49,665 nt of DNA from Ignavibacteriota bacterium (lineage in GTDB: Bacteria; Bacteroidota; Ignavibacteria; UBA10030), in NCBI GenBank assembly GCA_022616555.1, contig JAKEEG010000043.1:1-49665 (forward strand), written 5' to 3'. A program made the position numbers and the translations under genes. Below the pieces are notes generated by a model. That model saw only the letters and a list, made by a program, of their open reading frames with translations. It was not told the origin of the DNA and searched no databases. Positions 34,651-42,599 of the stretch are shown one piece after another. The number at the start of each line of letters is the position of its first letter. Within the stretch, counting starts at the first letter, position 1.

Positions 34651-34734
34651 TGTCATTGCGAGCGTTTTCTGCGAAGCAATCCCGTTTTTCATCTAAGGTT
34701 AGATTGCTTCGGCAAAGAGCGCCTCGCAATGACA
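34651..34734. repeat. TGTCATTGCGAG-type dispersed inverted repeat, copy 2
   Basis: Same ends and inner pair as 30027-30112, with small changes in the centre. It lies just after the aminopeptidase gene. Confidence 0.88.
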
Positions 34735-34772
34735 GTTCAAGTTCTTGTGAGATGGTTAACTAAAAAACAAAA

Positions 34773-34806
34773 AACCCTCTTGAGTTGCTCAAGAGGGTTT
34801 TGTTTG
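34773..34806. terminator. Bidirectional terminator between the aminopeptidase gene and rpsU
   Basis: A perfect 12 bp stem AACCCTCTTGAG/CTCAAGAGGGTT with a 3-nt loop. A-rich sequence on the left gives a long U-tract on the minus strand after rpsU, and TTTTGTTT on the right serves the plus strand. Confidence 0.9.
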
Positions 34807-34823
34807 TGTTATGGAATGTTCAA

Positions 34824-35018
34824 TTACATCTTTTCTTCAAAAGTCCGTTGTGAGCGGCGGATCGCTTTCGCTTTCTTCATTCGCTTTTTGACGGAGGGCT
34901 TAGTGTAAAACGTGCGCTTTTTAAATTCCTTCAGAATACCTGAGCGCTCATATTTCTTCTTGAAGCGCCGAATAGCGCGGTCGATAGGTTCGTTGTCACC
35001 AATGATAATGCCGACCAA
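34824..35018 (-). CDS. rpsU: 30S ribosomal protein S21
   Basis: A small basic ribosomal protein of 64 residues: VGIIIGDNEPIDRAIRRFKKK, then RSGILKEFKKRTFYTKPSVKK and a Lys/Arg-rich tail. The frame opens at GTG 35027, but that codon overlaps the GGGAGG Shine-Dalgarno; TTG at 35018 lies 8 bp after it and gives the canonical MVGIIIGDNEP start. It is followed by a strong terminator and preceded by a zinc-ribbon gene on the same strand. Confidence 0.95.
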   Translation of the reverse strand: MVGIIIGDNEPIDRAIRRFKKKYERSGILKEFKKRTFYTKPSVKKRMKKAKAIRRSQRTFEEKM

Positions 35019-35043
35019 ACAATTCACCTCCCTCGCGTCGTAG

Positions 35044-35469
35044 TTACACTTGTTGTTCTGGGGTTTCGGCGGTCAGCTCCGGGGTGACGTTCACCACGAG
35101 GCGCCGTTCGCCGAGTTTTTCAAATGATACTGTAATTGCCTGAATGCCGTTGGACATGCGCTGCTTGGACGTTACTTTGCCGTAATCGTCCCACTCGGTA
35201 TGGTAAATCGTTTGTCCAATGGAATACATCCGTTCTTTGACGTATTCTTCGAAGTTCGAGTGGTCTGCCTTGACCGTATTGCCGTTTTTCTCGCGCTGCA
35301 GGCTGTCTTTTATGAGCAGTGCGCTGTGTTTACAGCGGGTGCAACGATACCAGACCTTCTGGGAATCGCCGTTTTGCCCCTCCACCTGCTGCATTTCGCC
35401 GACGAGTTCCATCTTCGTTTGCTTATGGCAGTACGCGCAATCATGCAAAATGTATTTTGTTTTTGCCAT
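35044..35469 (-). CDS. Zinc-ribbon protein with a Tudor-like C-terminal domain
   Basis: A 141-residue protein I cannot place in a named family. The N-terminal half has four Cys as C11/C14 and C43/C46, a zinc ribbon. From about residue 82 the sequence YSIGQTIYHTEWDDYGKVTS...ITVSFEKLGERRLV has the spacing of the small beta-barrel found at the UvrD/PcrA C-terminus and in CarD-type RNA polymerase-interacting domains (G-x2-V/I-x-H-x2-W/F-G-x-G-x-V...F-x3-G-x3-L). That similarity is a pattern judgement. It lies 25 bp upstream of rpsU and is probably cotranscribed with it. An RNA polymerase or RNA-binding role is an inference. Confidence 0.65.
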   Translation of the reverse strand: MAKTKYILHDCAYCHKQTKMELVGEMQQVEGQNGDSQKVWYRCTRCKHSALLIKDSLQREKNGNTVKADHSNFEEYVKERMYSIGQTIYHTEWDDYGKVTSKQRMSNGIQAITVSFEKLGERRLVVNVTPELTAETPEQQV

Positions 35470-35752
35470 AGGTCGTACCCCTTTACGTTATGAATGTGAA
35501 GGTCCGTGGGGGACAGACTGCCGGATGCAGCAACGGATCGCCTGGTAAGCTGCGAGAAGAACACGCGGCTTGTTTGTGATACTTACTTTCCTAAGGTACG
35601 CAAAATGACGGCGGATGTCAAGGGGGGATAATTCCCCTCTAAATCCTATTTTTTCTGTCCAGCTATTTCCAGCGTTTTATTGATTTAAGCACATTTGTTG
35701 GTTACCTTTGTGATGTTTGTGATGGTGTTCACCGTACTATGCAGTTTTCATC

Positions 35753-35826
<74 letters not shown>

Positions 35827-35913
35827 CTCCCCAAATGTGAGTTTCGTCACTGTATAGTGCGAAATCAACTTCTACAATCTACACTCAACCGTATAGAGAT
35901 ACGAAGCTCGCAA

Positions 35914-37653
35914 ATGATTCCTACCTCTTCTGAACAGGTTTACAGAGCGTCTGCCCCTTACGTTGTGATCGTTCTCTTAACAGCCGGTACGGTATTCGCG
36001 TACTGGTCTGTGAAGGACCACGATTTTTCTCTGTATGACGATATATCGTACGTCGTCAACAATTATTACATCCAGCCGGGCATCACGGGCGAAAATCTCC
36101 TCTGGGCGATGACTTCGGGTTACGAGGGCAACTGGCAGCCCCTTACGTGGGTTTCGCACATGCTGGACATCCAGTTGTTCGGAATCGACCCTGCCGGTCA
36201 TCATCTTCATAGCGTCCTGATACACCTGCTGAATTCCATTGTGCTATATCTCCTGTTGCGGCGCATGACCGGACGCGAAGGCGCGAGCGCATTTGTGGCA
36301 TTTGTGTTCGCATTGCACCCGCTCCACGTCGAGTCGGTTGCGTGGGTATGCGAGCGTAAGGATCTTCTCAGTGCCTTGTTCGGGTTTCTCGCTGTATGGG
36401 CTTATTGCCGGTATGTTGATGCGCCACGCATGAGCCGATATCTTGTTGTTATAGTGAGCTTTGCGATAGGATTGATGGCCAAATCGATTATCGTCACTCT
36501 GCCCTTTGTTCTTTTACTTCTGGACTACTGGCCGCTTGGCCGTATGGCATTGTTCCAACCGGTTGATGAGCGGAAACATTCACTCGGCTACCTTGCACTC
36601 GAGAAAGCTCCACTTTTCGTGCTATCGGTTGGCGTTAGTATCATTACCTATATTGTGCAGCAGGGTGTGGGTGCTGTCAAAGAAAGCTTGCCGATGGGAG
36701 TGCGCCTGGTCAATGCCGTTGTCTCCTATCTCGTCTATCTCAGAAAAACTGTTTTGCCGACCGACCTAGCCGTCTTTTATCCTCTTCCCAGCAGTGCATG
36801 GCCCCCCGGCATTGTCCTTGTCTCCTGCATTCTGATAATAGCAATCACTGTTCTTGCTGTTGTAAGAATTAAGCGCTCGCCATGGCTCGCTGTGGGATGG
36901 TTCTGGTTTCTTGGAACGCTTGTTCCGATGATAGGATTAGTTCAAATCGGTGCTAAAGCGTATGCAGATCGTTATATGTACTTTCCTCTTGTTGGGCTGG
37001 CGATCATTGCCGCGTGGTCGGTGTCTGAGATAGGCAAAACGACGCGTGCGGTGTTCAGCGCAAAACTAGCAGTCGCGGCGCTAATATGTCTGGCTCTCCT
37101 GAGTTTAACAATTCAACACGTTGGATATTGGGAGAATGATAAGACTCTTTTTGGACGCGCGTTGGAAGTGACTGAGCGCAACTGGCTCGCACACTACACC
37201 CTCGGGCTGTACGCTGTGCAGCATCACGACCCGGTTGCCGCGCGTGAGCATTTCGAGCAATCCATTGCCATTCTCCCGAGTTTCCCGTACGCGCATTTTC
37301 AGCTTGCTCAGCTCTTGCTGAGACAAGGAGATGCCGAAGCGTCCATTCCATATTTTCAATATGCTGTCGCGAACAATGTTGAAGTAGAACGAGCACGACT
37401 AAACCTCGGCATCGCGTACGCCACCGTCGGTAGAGTAACCGAAGCGCTCGATCAGTTTTCGGCCGCTCATTTACTCAATCCATATTACGGCGAGCCGCAC
37501 AAAAACTTGGGGTTGGTACTGGTACAATCAGGAAGATACGAGGATGCTGAACGGTCGTTACGAGAAGCTCAAAAAATTGCACCGCACGATACGGAACTTG
37601 CCAACGACATCGAACGAGTGCGGCAACTGAAGTCCGCTCCGGGCTTTCGTTAA
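35914..37653 (+). CDS. Polytopic membrane protein with C-terminal TPR repeats (TMTC / O-mannosyltransferase-like)
   Basis: The 579-residue protein has about ten hydrophobic segments and a GT-C-like first loop: FSLYDDISYVVNNYYI has the acidic pair expected in the first periplasmic loop, followed by WQPLTWVSHMLDIQLFG, HHLHSVLIHLLNSIVLYLL and ALHPLHVESVAWVCERKDLL, all typical of TMTC-like proteins. Residues from about 435 onward form TPR repeats (LGLYAVQHHDPVAAREHFEQ, FQLAQLLLRQGDAEASIPY). A longer frame from GTG 35857 exists, but neither start has a strong Shine-Dalgarno. Relatives transfer sugars to exported proteins; the donor is unknown. It converges with a similar gene. Confidence 0.75.
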   Translation: MIPTSSEQVYRASAPYVVIVLLTAGTVFAYWSVKDHDFSLYDDISYVVNNYYIQPGITGENLLWAMTSGYEGNWQPLTWVSHMLDIQLFGIDPAGHHLHSVLIHLLNSIVLYLLLRRMTGREGASAFVAFVFALHPLHVESVAWVCERKDLLSALFGFLAVWAYCRYVDAPRMSRYLVVIVSFAIGLMAKSIIVTLPFVLLLLDYWPLGRMALFQPVDERKHSLGYLALEKAPLFVLSVGVSIITYIVQQGVGAVKESLPMGVRLVNAVVSYLVYLRKTVLPTDLAVFYPLPSSAWPPGIVLVSCILIIAITVLAVVRIKRSPWLAVGWFWFLGTLVPMIGLVQIGAKAYADRYMYFPLVGLAIIAAWSVSEIGKTTRAVFSAKLAVAALICLALLSLTIQHVGYWENDKTLFGRALEVTERNWLAHYTLGLYAVQHHDPVAAREHFEQSIAILPSFPYAHFQLAQLLLRQGDAEASIPYFQYAVANNVEVERARLNLGIAYATVGRVTEALDQFSAAHLLNPYYGEPHKNLGLVLVQSGRYEDAERSLREAQKIAPHDTELANDIERVRQLKSAPGFR

Positions 37654-39440
37654 TGCGCGGTTCTTGTCGACGCCGGGCGGATTAACTCAGCAAGCAATTC
37701 TTCGGGGATTGTAGCACCGAGTGTTGTGGCTTGTTCAGCGTGATACAGGGCAGTTGAAAGATCGCCCTCGCGATAGTAGACATAGCAGAGGTTCCGGTGC
37801 GCGTCCGCGTGTGACGAGTCAAGTTTCAACGTCTTCAACCATTGCTGCACAGACTGTTGCTCGGCGTGTCCGTGATAATATAGCACGCCGAGGTTGTACT
37901 GTGCGGTCACGTTTTCTGGTTCAAGCGTCAGAAGTTTCTGCAATTCCGCTTCAGCGCTTTTCAACCTGCCCATCCCAAGGTATGTCGCAGACAAAATAAT
38001 GAGGTCGTCGGCTCGCGCAGGTTCTTGTTCGAGCGAACTCAGCGTGCGTTCTTCAATCTCGTGGAGCCGTTGGTAGTACTCTGGAGGGGTTAGTGTTCTT
38101 TTTGAGAACGACAAGGTGTCGCGGAAATGAATGGGCAAATTCATCATGCCGATCTCCAGATGGCAGAACGTGCTACGCGGAGAGCTGCGCGCTGTTTGTT
38201 CTGAAAGAGCCATTGCGCCTGCAAATGAGTCACTGTGCTGAAATGCGAGAACGCCAAGAAAGAGGCATAAAGCCACAAATACCGGTTTGAGGTACGGTAG
38301 GAGTGGTTTCCAGTTTTTTTCCGTGGACACCGAGGCGGTCATCAACAGGAAGCCGATAAGCGAGAGATAGACGCGATGTTCAAAATATCTTGTTTGGCCG
38401 GTGGCATCGGGAAAGCGGTAAAAAGTCGGCAAGAGATAAATCACGAACCAACTGAAACCGAACAACAACAGCGACCAGCGTTTTTCTTTAACGAACAACA
38501 CGATGACAAGACCAAGGAGTAGCCCGATGAGCCCGGGCAGTATCAAAAGGTCTTCGGTAACGGCAACGGTAAACAGATTCCACGGCCAGAAAATCGCTTG
38601 GAAAAAAGCAAGCACCCCCTTCGAATTGTATAGCACGGATTTGAATGCTTGCGAGTAGTCAAAATATTTCAAGATCATCGCAGCTTCACGAGCGTAATGC
38701 CAGTAGAGCAGTACAAAAAACCATCCGAGGATGAACAAGAGATAATGGCCGATCTGGAATCGCTGTCCTTGTATGGAGCGAGCCCCTAGATAGAGGATGC
38801 TCAACGGCACGAACATCAACGCATTTTCTTTTGTGGCAAGGGCGAGGGCAAAAAATAGTATGTAGGCGCTCAGCCACCGCAGCCGTCGAGAGGCATCGAA
38901 GCGCAGCAAAGAAATACACGCAAGGAGGACAAATATCGCAAGAAGCGAATCATTCCTTCCCGGGATCCATGCTACGGTCTGCGCCGTCGCCGGGTGAACA
39001 GCGAAGATCACAGACGCGCAAAATGCAAACGCTGTACCGAGCTTTAATTCTTTAAAAAAAATAACAAGGAGAAAACATGCGAAGATGTGGTACGCGATGT
39101 TCGCTATGTGATACACCAGCGGATCTGTGCCGCCGAGCGACGTGTCTAGCATAAACGATAGTGTTAACAAGGGCCGGTAGTACATCCCACCTTGCTTCCT
39201 GTGGAAGACATCCTCGGCGAATGCTTTCAGGACGTGACTTGGGTCTGAGAGATATGGCTGTCCTTCGACAATTAAATAATGGTCGTCGAGATATGTCCAC
39301 CCATGAAAAAATATCGTTTTGCCGTACACCGCAAATACTGAAATACATATCCAGGCATACGGCCGCCAAGAAGCGAGGAAAACTCGCTGGGCGAAGGAAG
39401 AACGCGTCGTGGATTGTGATTCGGACGAGAAGAAATTCAT
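37650..39440 (-). CDS. Second polytopic membrane protein with C-terminal TPR repeats (TMTC-like)
   Basis: A 596-residue protein of the same plan as the convergent 35914 gene. It has WTYLDDHYLIVEGQPYL with the acidic pair in the first loop, YYRPLLTLSFMLDTSLGG, YHIANIAYHIFACFLLV, VIFAVHPATAQTVAWIPGRNDSLLA, about ten membrane segments, then TPR units (LSATYLGMGRLKSAEAELQK, YNLGVLYYHGHAEQQSVQQW). The stop codons of the two genes overlap by 4 bp tail to tail. A TTG 9 bp upstream of the ATG is in frame; the ATG is preferred, without a strong Shine-Dalgarno. It is probably a GT-C-type glycosyltransferase working with the GT2 gene upstream on the same strand. Confidence 0.75.
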   Translation of the reverse strand: MNFFSSESQSTTRSSFAQRVFLASWRPYAWICISVFAVYGKTIFFHGWTYLDDHYLIVEGQPYLSDPSHVLKAFAEDVFHRKQGGMYYRPLLTLSFMLDTSLGGTDPLVYHIANIAYHIFACFLLVIFFKELKLGTAFAFCASVIFAVHPATAQTVAWIPGRNDSLLAIFVLLACISLLRFDASRRLRWLSAYILFFALALATKENALMFVPLSILYLGARSIQGQRFQIGHYLLFILGWFFVLLYWHYAREAAMILKYFDYSQAFKSVLYNSKGVLAFFQAIFWPWNLFTVAVTEDLLILPGLIGLLLGLVIVLFVKEKRWSLLLFGFSWFVIYLLPTFYRFPDATGQTRYFEHRVYLSLIGFLLMTASVSTEKNWKPLLPYLKPVFVALCLFLGVLAFQHSDSFAGAMALSEQTARSSPRSTFCHLEIGMMNLPIHFRDTLSFSKRTLTPPEYYQRLHEIEERTLSSLEQEPARADDLIILSATYLGMGRLKSAEAELQKLLTLEPENVTAQYNLGVLYYHGHAEQQSVQQWLKTLKLDSSHADAHRNLCYVYYREGDLSTALYHAEQATTLGATIPEELLAELIRPASTRTAH

Positions 39441-39473
39441 ACGACTCAATGCTTACTGGGCGACTGCAAGGTG

Positions 39474-40205
39474 TTAATGTTTTGTTCGGTTGCCGATTCT
39501 CCTGAGCAAATATTTTCCTGTCTCGAGAAGCGTCCCGAAACCATACTCTAAACTTCGAGTAAAATTGATGCTCGAAGCTTCGGCGAAATAACGCACCGGT
39601 ACGGGGATCTCACCGATGCGGTACTGTTTTTCGACAATTTGAAAAAGCACCTGCGTATCGAATACAAAGTCATTGGAGTTGTTCATGAAGTCGATATTCT
39701 CTAGCACCTCCCGCTTGTACGCGCGCATGCCGGTATGCCATTCTGAAAGATTTTGTCCGCTAACGATGTTCTCGAAAATCGTCAGCACGCGATTTGCAAG
39801 ATATTTATACTTCGGCATGCCGCCCGCAAGCGCTTCGCGACGAGTCCGGATCCGTGTTCCGAGCATCACGTCGAAATAATTCTCTTCTATGAAGTCCACG
39901 AAATGGGGAATGAGCCGCGGGTCGTATTGGTAATCCGGGTGCAGCATCACAATGATGCTTGCCCCTCGTTCCAGCGCATACCGGTAGCATGTTTTCTGGT
40001 TTGCGCCGTAGCCCATGTTATTGTCATGCCTGCGTACTAGCAACCCGAGTTTCCGGGCCAAAGCCACTGTGTGGTCGCTGCTTGCATCGTCAACAAGTAT
40101 GATTTCGTCTACGTATCGCTTCGGGATTTCACGTACCGTTTGTTCAAGTGTTTTTTCGGCATGGTAGGCGGGCATAACGACAATAACTTTTCGTTTTTTT
40201 CGCAT
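39474..40205 (-). CDS. Family 2 glycosyltransferase (dolichol-phosphate mannosyltransferase-like)
   Basis: A 243-residue GT-A enzyme with VIVVMPAYHAEKTLEQTV, EIILVDDASSDHTVALARKLG holding the nucleotide-binding Asp residues, NNMGYGANQKTCYRYAL, VMLHPDYQYDPRLIPHFVDF with the metal-binding Asp, and SEWHTGMRAYKREVLENI. There is no C-terminal membrane segment. It resembles enzymes that load a sugar onto polyprenyl phosphate, which would supply lipid-linked donors to the GT-C-like proteins next door. The frame extends upstream to 40307, but the ATG at 40205 (or 40211) starts the conserved fold. Confidence 0.85.
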   Translation of the reverse strand: MRKKRKVIVVMPAYHAEKTLEQTVREIPKRYVDEIILVDDASSDHTVALARKLGLLVRRHDNNMGYGANQKTCYRYALERGASIIVMLHPDYQYDPRLIPHFVDFIEENYFDVMLGTRIRTRREALAGGMPKYKYLANRVLTIFENIVSGQNLSEWHTGMRAYKREVLENIDFMNNSNDFVFDTQVLFQIVEKQYRIGEIPVPVRYFAEASSINFTRSLEYGFGTLLETGKYLLRRIGNRTKH

Positions 40206-40211
40206 GACCAT

Positions 40212-40564
40212 AAATACGAGTAAGTTTCTCAAATAAAAAGGGGGTTGACAATGAGCAGACCTTTCCATACACTTATTATGCCTCGGAGCGATACATCCCT
40301 TTTGCACATGTATAAGTAGTTACTACAAGATTTTGTCAGTAATAATGACATAGGGAAGAAAATATTTCCTCCCTAAGCTTGTAGGTAGAAATTTTTTGTG
40401 GTCGATACCGCTTCTTTTTAAGGTTTTTTCAGAATTACGATGTGGCATACTATTCGCTAAAGGAATTACGTCGAACAGCTTCGTGGTGAATTGTATCAGA
40501 ACGAGTATGTAGCACCTTTTCATCACATTTTTCCCAATAACCTACTTCTTAGGAGGCTTATTTT
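40212..40564. other. Intergenic region upstream of the pilin-like gene
   Basis: There are no genes in these 353 bp. They are AT-rich, with one promoter candidate near 40426-40458 and a TAGGAGG Shine-Dalgarno at 40550-40556 before the pilin-like start. A GGTAGAAATT word at 40385 partly resembles the TGTAGAAATTACA motif. Confidence 0.6.
40443..40458 (+). promoter_or_regulatory. Possible sigma-54 type (-24/-12) promoter of the pilin-like gene
   Basis: TGGCATACTATTCGCT has GG and GC 10 bp apart, as in the -24/-12 consensus TGGCACG-N4-TTGC, about 105 bp before the ATG. A sigma-70-like alternative, TTTTCA-16 bp-TACTAT, overlaps at 40426-40453, so the sigma class is uncertain. Pilin genes in several bacteria use sigma-54. 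Confidence 0.35.
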
Positions 40565-40966
40565 ATGGGTCAACAACAACTTCTGCTTATCATCCTTGGC
40601 GTTATCATCGTCGGTATCGCCATTGCGGTGGGTCTGAGCATGTTCAGCTCGCAGAGCATCAGTTCCAACAAAGATGCTATTATCAACGACCTGAACAACC
40701 TGTTTGCTAACGCGTATCAGTATCGCATTCGCCCGGCTTCGATGGGCGGCGGCGGCGGTTCCTACGCCGGCTATAAAATTCCGGCCACGCTCTCTGAAAA
40801 CGAGAACGGCACATATGTTACCACTCCTTCTCCGGTAACGGACCCCAATGCGGTCGTGTTTGCAGCCGTCTCGACTCAGGATTCGAACCGTACTGTTACA
40901 GTTACCATTGATCAAACCGGTCGTCCGCAGGCCACATCGTGGACTTACGGCGGAGACTTCCTATAA
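40565..40966 (+). CDS. Pilin-like protein with a two-residue leader
   Basis: A 133-residue protein opening MGQQQLLLIILGVIIVGIAI, followed by more hydrophobic residues to about 27, then a soluble domain with GGGGGSYAGYKI and a C-terminal TSWTYGGDFL. The Gly-2 could be the -1 position for prepilin peptidase, leaving a mature protein starting QQQLLLI. The usual basic leader and the Glu at mature position 5 are absent. It precedes pilC and pilB, has a strong TAGGAGG and its own terminator, as expected for an abundant structural subunit. I infer it is the major pilin of this cluster; a non-pilin membrane protein is the alternative. Confidence 0.65.
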   Translation: MGQQQLLLIILGVIIVGIAIAVGLSMFSSQSISSNKDAIINDLNNLFANAYQYRIRPASMGGGGGSYAGYKIPATLSENENGTYVTTPSPVTDPNAVVFAAVSTQDSNRTVTVTIDQTGRPQATSWTYGGDFL

Positions 40967-41020
40967 GCCGTTTTTTCACGCAGGCAGATATCTTTCTGCT
41001 TGTTTAATGTTACTATTTTC

Positions 41021-41057
41021 AAGAACATCCCGCGTTCAGCGGGATGTTCTTGTTTTT
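41021..41057 (+). terminator. Rho-independent terminator after the pilin-like gene
   Basis: A perfect 13 bp stem AAGAACATCCCGC/GCGGGATGTTCTT with a 5-nt loop, followed by GTTTTT. It isolates the pilin transcript from pilC. Confidence 0.93.
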
Positions 41058-41116
41058 ATCCCCCTACGAAGTCCTCAGAGTCGAAAACCGCTGTAAAAGT
41101 GGGATGGAAAGACCGC

Positions 41117-41145
41117 TTGACACAGTGTATGAAATACTGTATTAT
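41117..41145 (+). promoter_or_regulatory. Sigma-70 type promoter of the pilC-pilB operon
   Basis: TTGACA at 41117-41122 and TATTAT at 41140-41145 with a 17 bp spacer, about 50 bp before pilC. A closely similar TTGCAT-17 bp-TATTAT precedes pilT at 47331-47359. Confidence 0.8.
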
Positions 41146-41194
41146 TGAACGCCTATGGGTAATCCCATGCTAAACTTTTTGGACGGAGAGTCTT

Positions 41195-42571
41195 ATGCCT
41201 GAGTATCGTATAGAGGGCGTGACGGTCGCTGGTAAGCAGGTCGCCGGCGCGATCACGGCGGACAACAAAAAATCCGCTAAACAAAAAGCGGAAGAGATGG
41301 CTCGTGAGAAAAAGTTCAAAATAACGGCCATCCATGAGCGTACGACCTTCCTGTATCGGGTGCAAAAAGGCACTGACAAGCCGATTGACGGTGAGCAGAA
41401 AGCCTTTTCGAAGGATGAGGTCAAGGTTGCGCTGGAAAAAATGGGCTTCCGCGTTGTTTACGTGCGGAGAAAGCTCTTCGCCGGCGGTCAGAAGGCAGCG
41501 CCAGCTGTCGATGTCATTACCTTTGTGCGCGTAAGCGCCGACCTGATGCGCCAAAAGCTTCCGTACAACGAAGTGCTCAACCTACTGGTGAACGACATCG
41601 ACAACCCGGCGTTGCGTGAGTCGGTCAAAGAGATTAACGCGGAGTTAAAACAAGGCAAAGACAGCGAGAAGGTATTCCAAAAACAGGCCCCGGTGTTCGG
41701 AAAATTTACCGCGCACATGCTTGGGTTGGCGTCGAAGAGCGGCAACATGGCGGAGATTTACGATAGCACCGCGAAGTTCCTTGAACGCAACGCGCAGTTC
41801 AAACGAAATCTCAAGAGCGCCCTCATCATGCCGTTAGTGACGGTGTTCATCCTGATGCTCGCCGTGCTCTTCTACGTCATGTACATTTTCCCGGCAACGG
41901 CGGAAATGTTTGAGAAGTTCAAAATTGACCTTCCGCCGATGACCAAAGCGACGCTGGCGTTCAGCCGCTGGGCGACGTCGAACTTCCTTTGGATTATGCT
42001 TGTCATGATTGTGCCGGCGGTCCTTGTCGGGCGCTTTGCTTCCACTGAGAAGGGACGCCTCTTCCTCGATAAAAATTTGTGGAAAGTCCCCGTTATTGGC
42101 TCGCTGATGCATAAGACGGCAATTGAAATTTTCTGCCGGGTATTCTACGCGCTGTACAGCGGCTCGGGTGAAAATATCGATGTCATCAAAATGTCCGCCG
42201 AAGCATGCGGCAACAAACACATGGAGAAGCAGATTAAGAGCGTCTCTATCCCTCTCATGTTGGAAAAAGGAAAGGGCCTTACTGAGGCGTTTGAAGCGGC
42301 CAACGTATTTACGAAAACGGCGATCTCGCGCTTCAGCTCGGGAGCAGAAACAGGAACGGTGCGCAACACGGCGCTGCAGCTTGCCGAGTACTACGAGAAG
42401 GAAACAACGTACCGCCTTGCGAACGCCATCGAAGCCATTCAGCTTGCTGTGGCAATGTATATTATGATCGTGCTGATGGCGCTGACTGTCGTTTCGTCTG
42501 AAACCGCCGTCGTCAAACCGAAAGCGCCGGGTACATTTATCCATTATATCGGTTCGTGGTTGTCATTTTAA
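41195..42571 (+). CDS. pilC: Type IV pilus inner-membrane platform protein PilC (GspF family)
   Basis: A 458-residue polytopic protein that couples the assembly ATPase to pilin subunits. Two GspF domains are visible: residues about 105-230 (VITFVRVSADLMRQKLPYNEVL, FGKFTAHMLGLASKSGNMAEI) and 305-430 (IEIFCRVFYALYSGSGENIDV, AISRFSSGAETGTVRNTALQLAEYY). Each is followed by a hydrophobic segment. The first 90 residues form a divergent N-terminal region with two basic subdomains, longer than in classic PilC. GGACGGAGAG lies before the ATG. pilB follows after 28 bp. Confidence 0.92.
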   Translation: MPEYRIEGVTVAGKQVAGAITADNKKSAKQKAEEMAREKKFKITAIHERTTFLYRVQKGTDKPIDGEQKAFSKDEVKVALEKMGFRVVYVRRKLFAGGQKAAPAVDVITFVRVSADLMRQKLPYNEVLNLLVNDIDNPALRESVKEINAELKQGKDSEKVFQKQAPVFGKFTAHMLGLASKSGNMAEIYDSTAKFLERNAQFKRNLKSALIMPLVTVFILMLAVLFYVMYIFPATAEMFEKFKIDLPPMTKATLAFSRWATSNFLWIMLVMIVPAVLVGRFASTEKGRLFLDKNLWKVPVIGSLMHKTAIEIFCRVFYALYSGSGENIDVIKMSAEACGNKHMEKQIKSVSIPLMLEKGKGLTEAFEAANVFTKTAISRFSSGAETGTVRNTALQLAEYYEKETTYRLANAIEAIQLAVAMYIMIVLMALTVVSSETAVVKPKAPGTFIHYIGSWLSF

Positions 42572-42599
42572 CGATTTGTACTGATTAAGGGGATCAGCC

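Noticed and set aside
41834-42544. 236-codon minus-strand frame inside pilC
   Set aside because: It is His/Arg-rich low-complexity sequence opposite conserved GspF motifs, so an antisense shadow.
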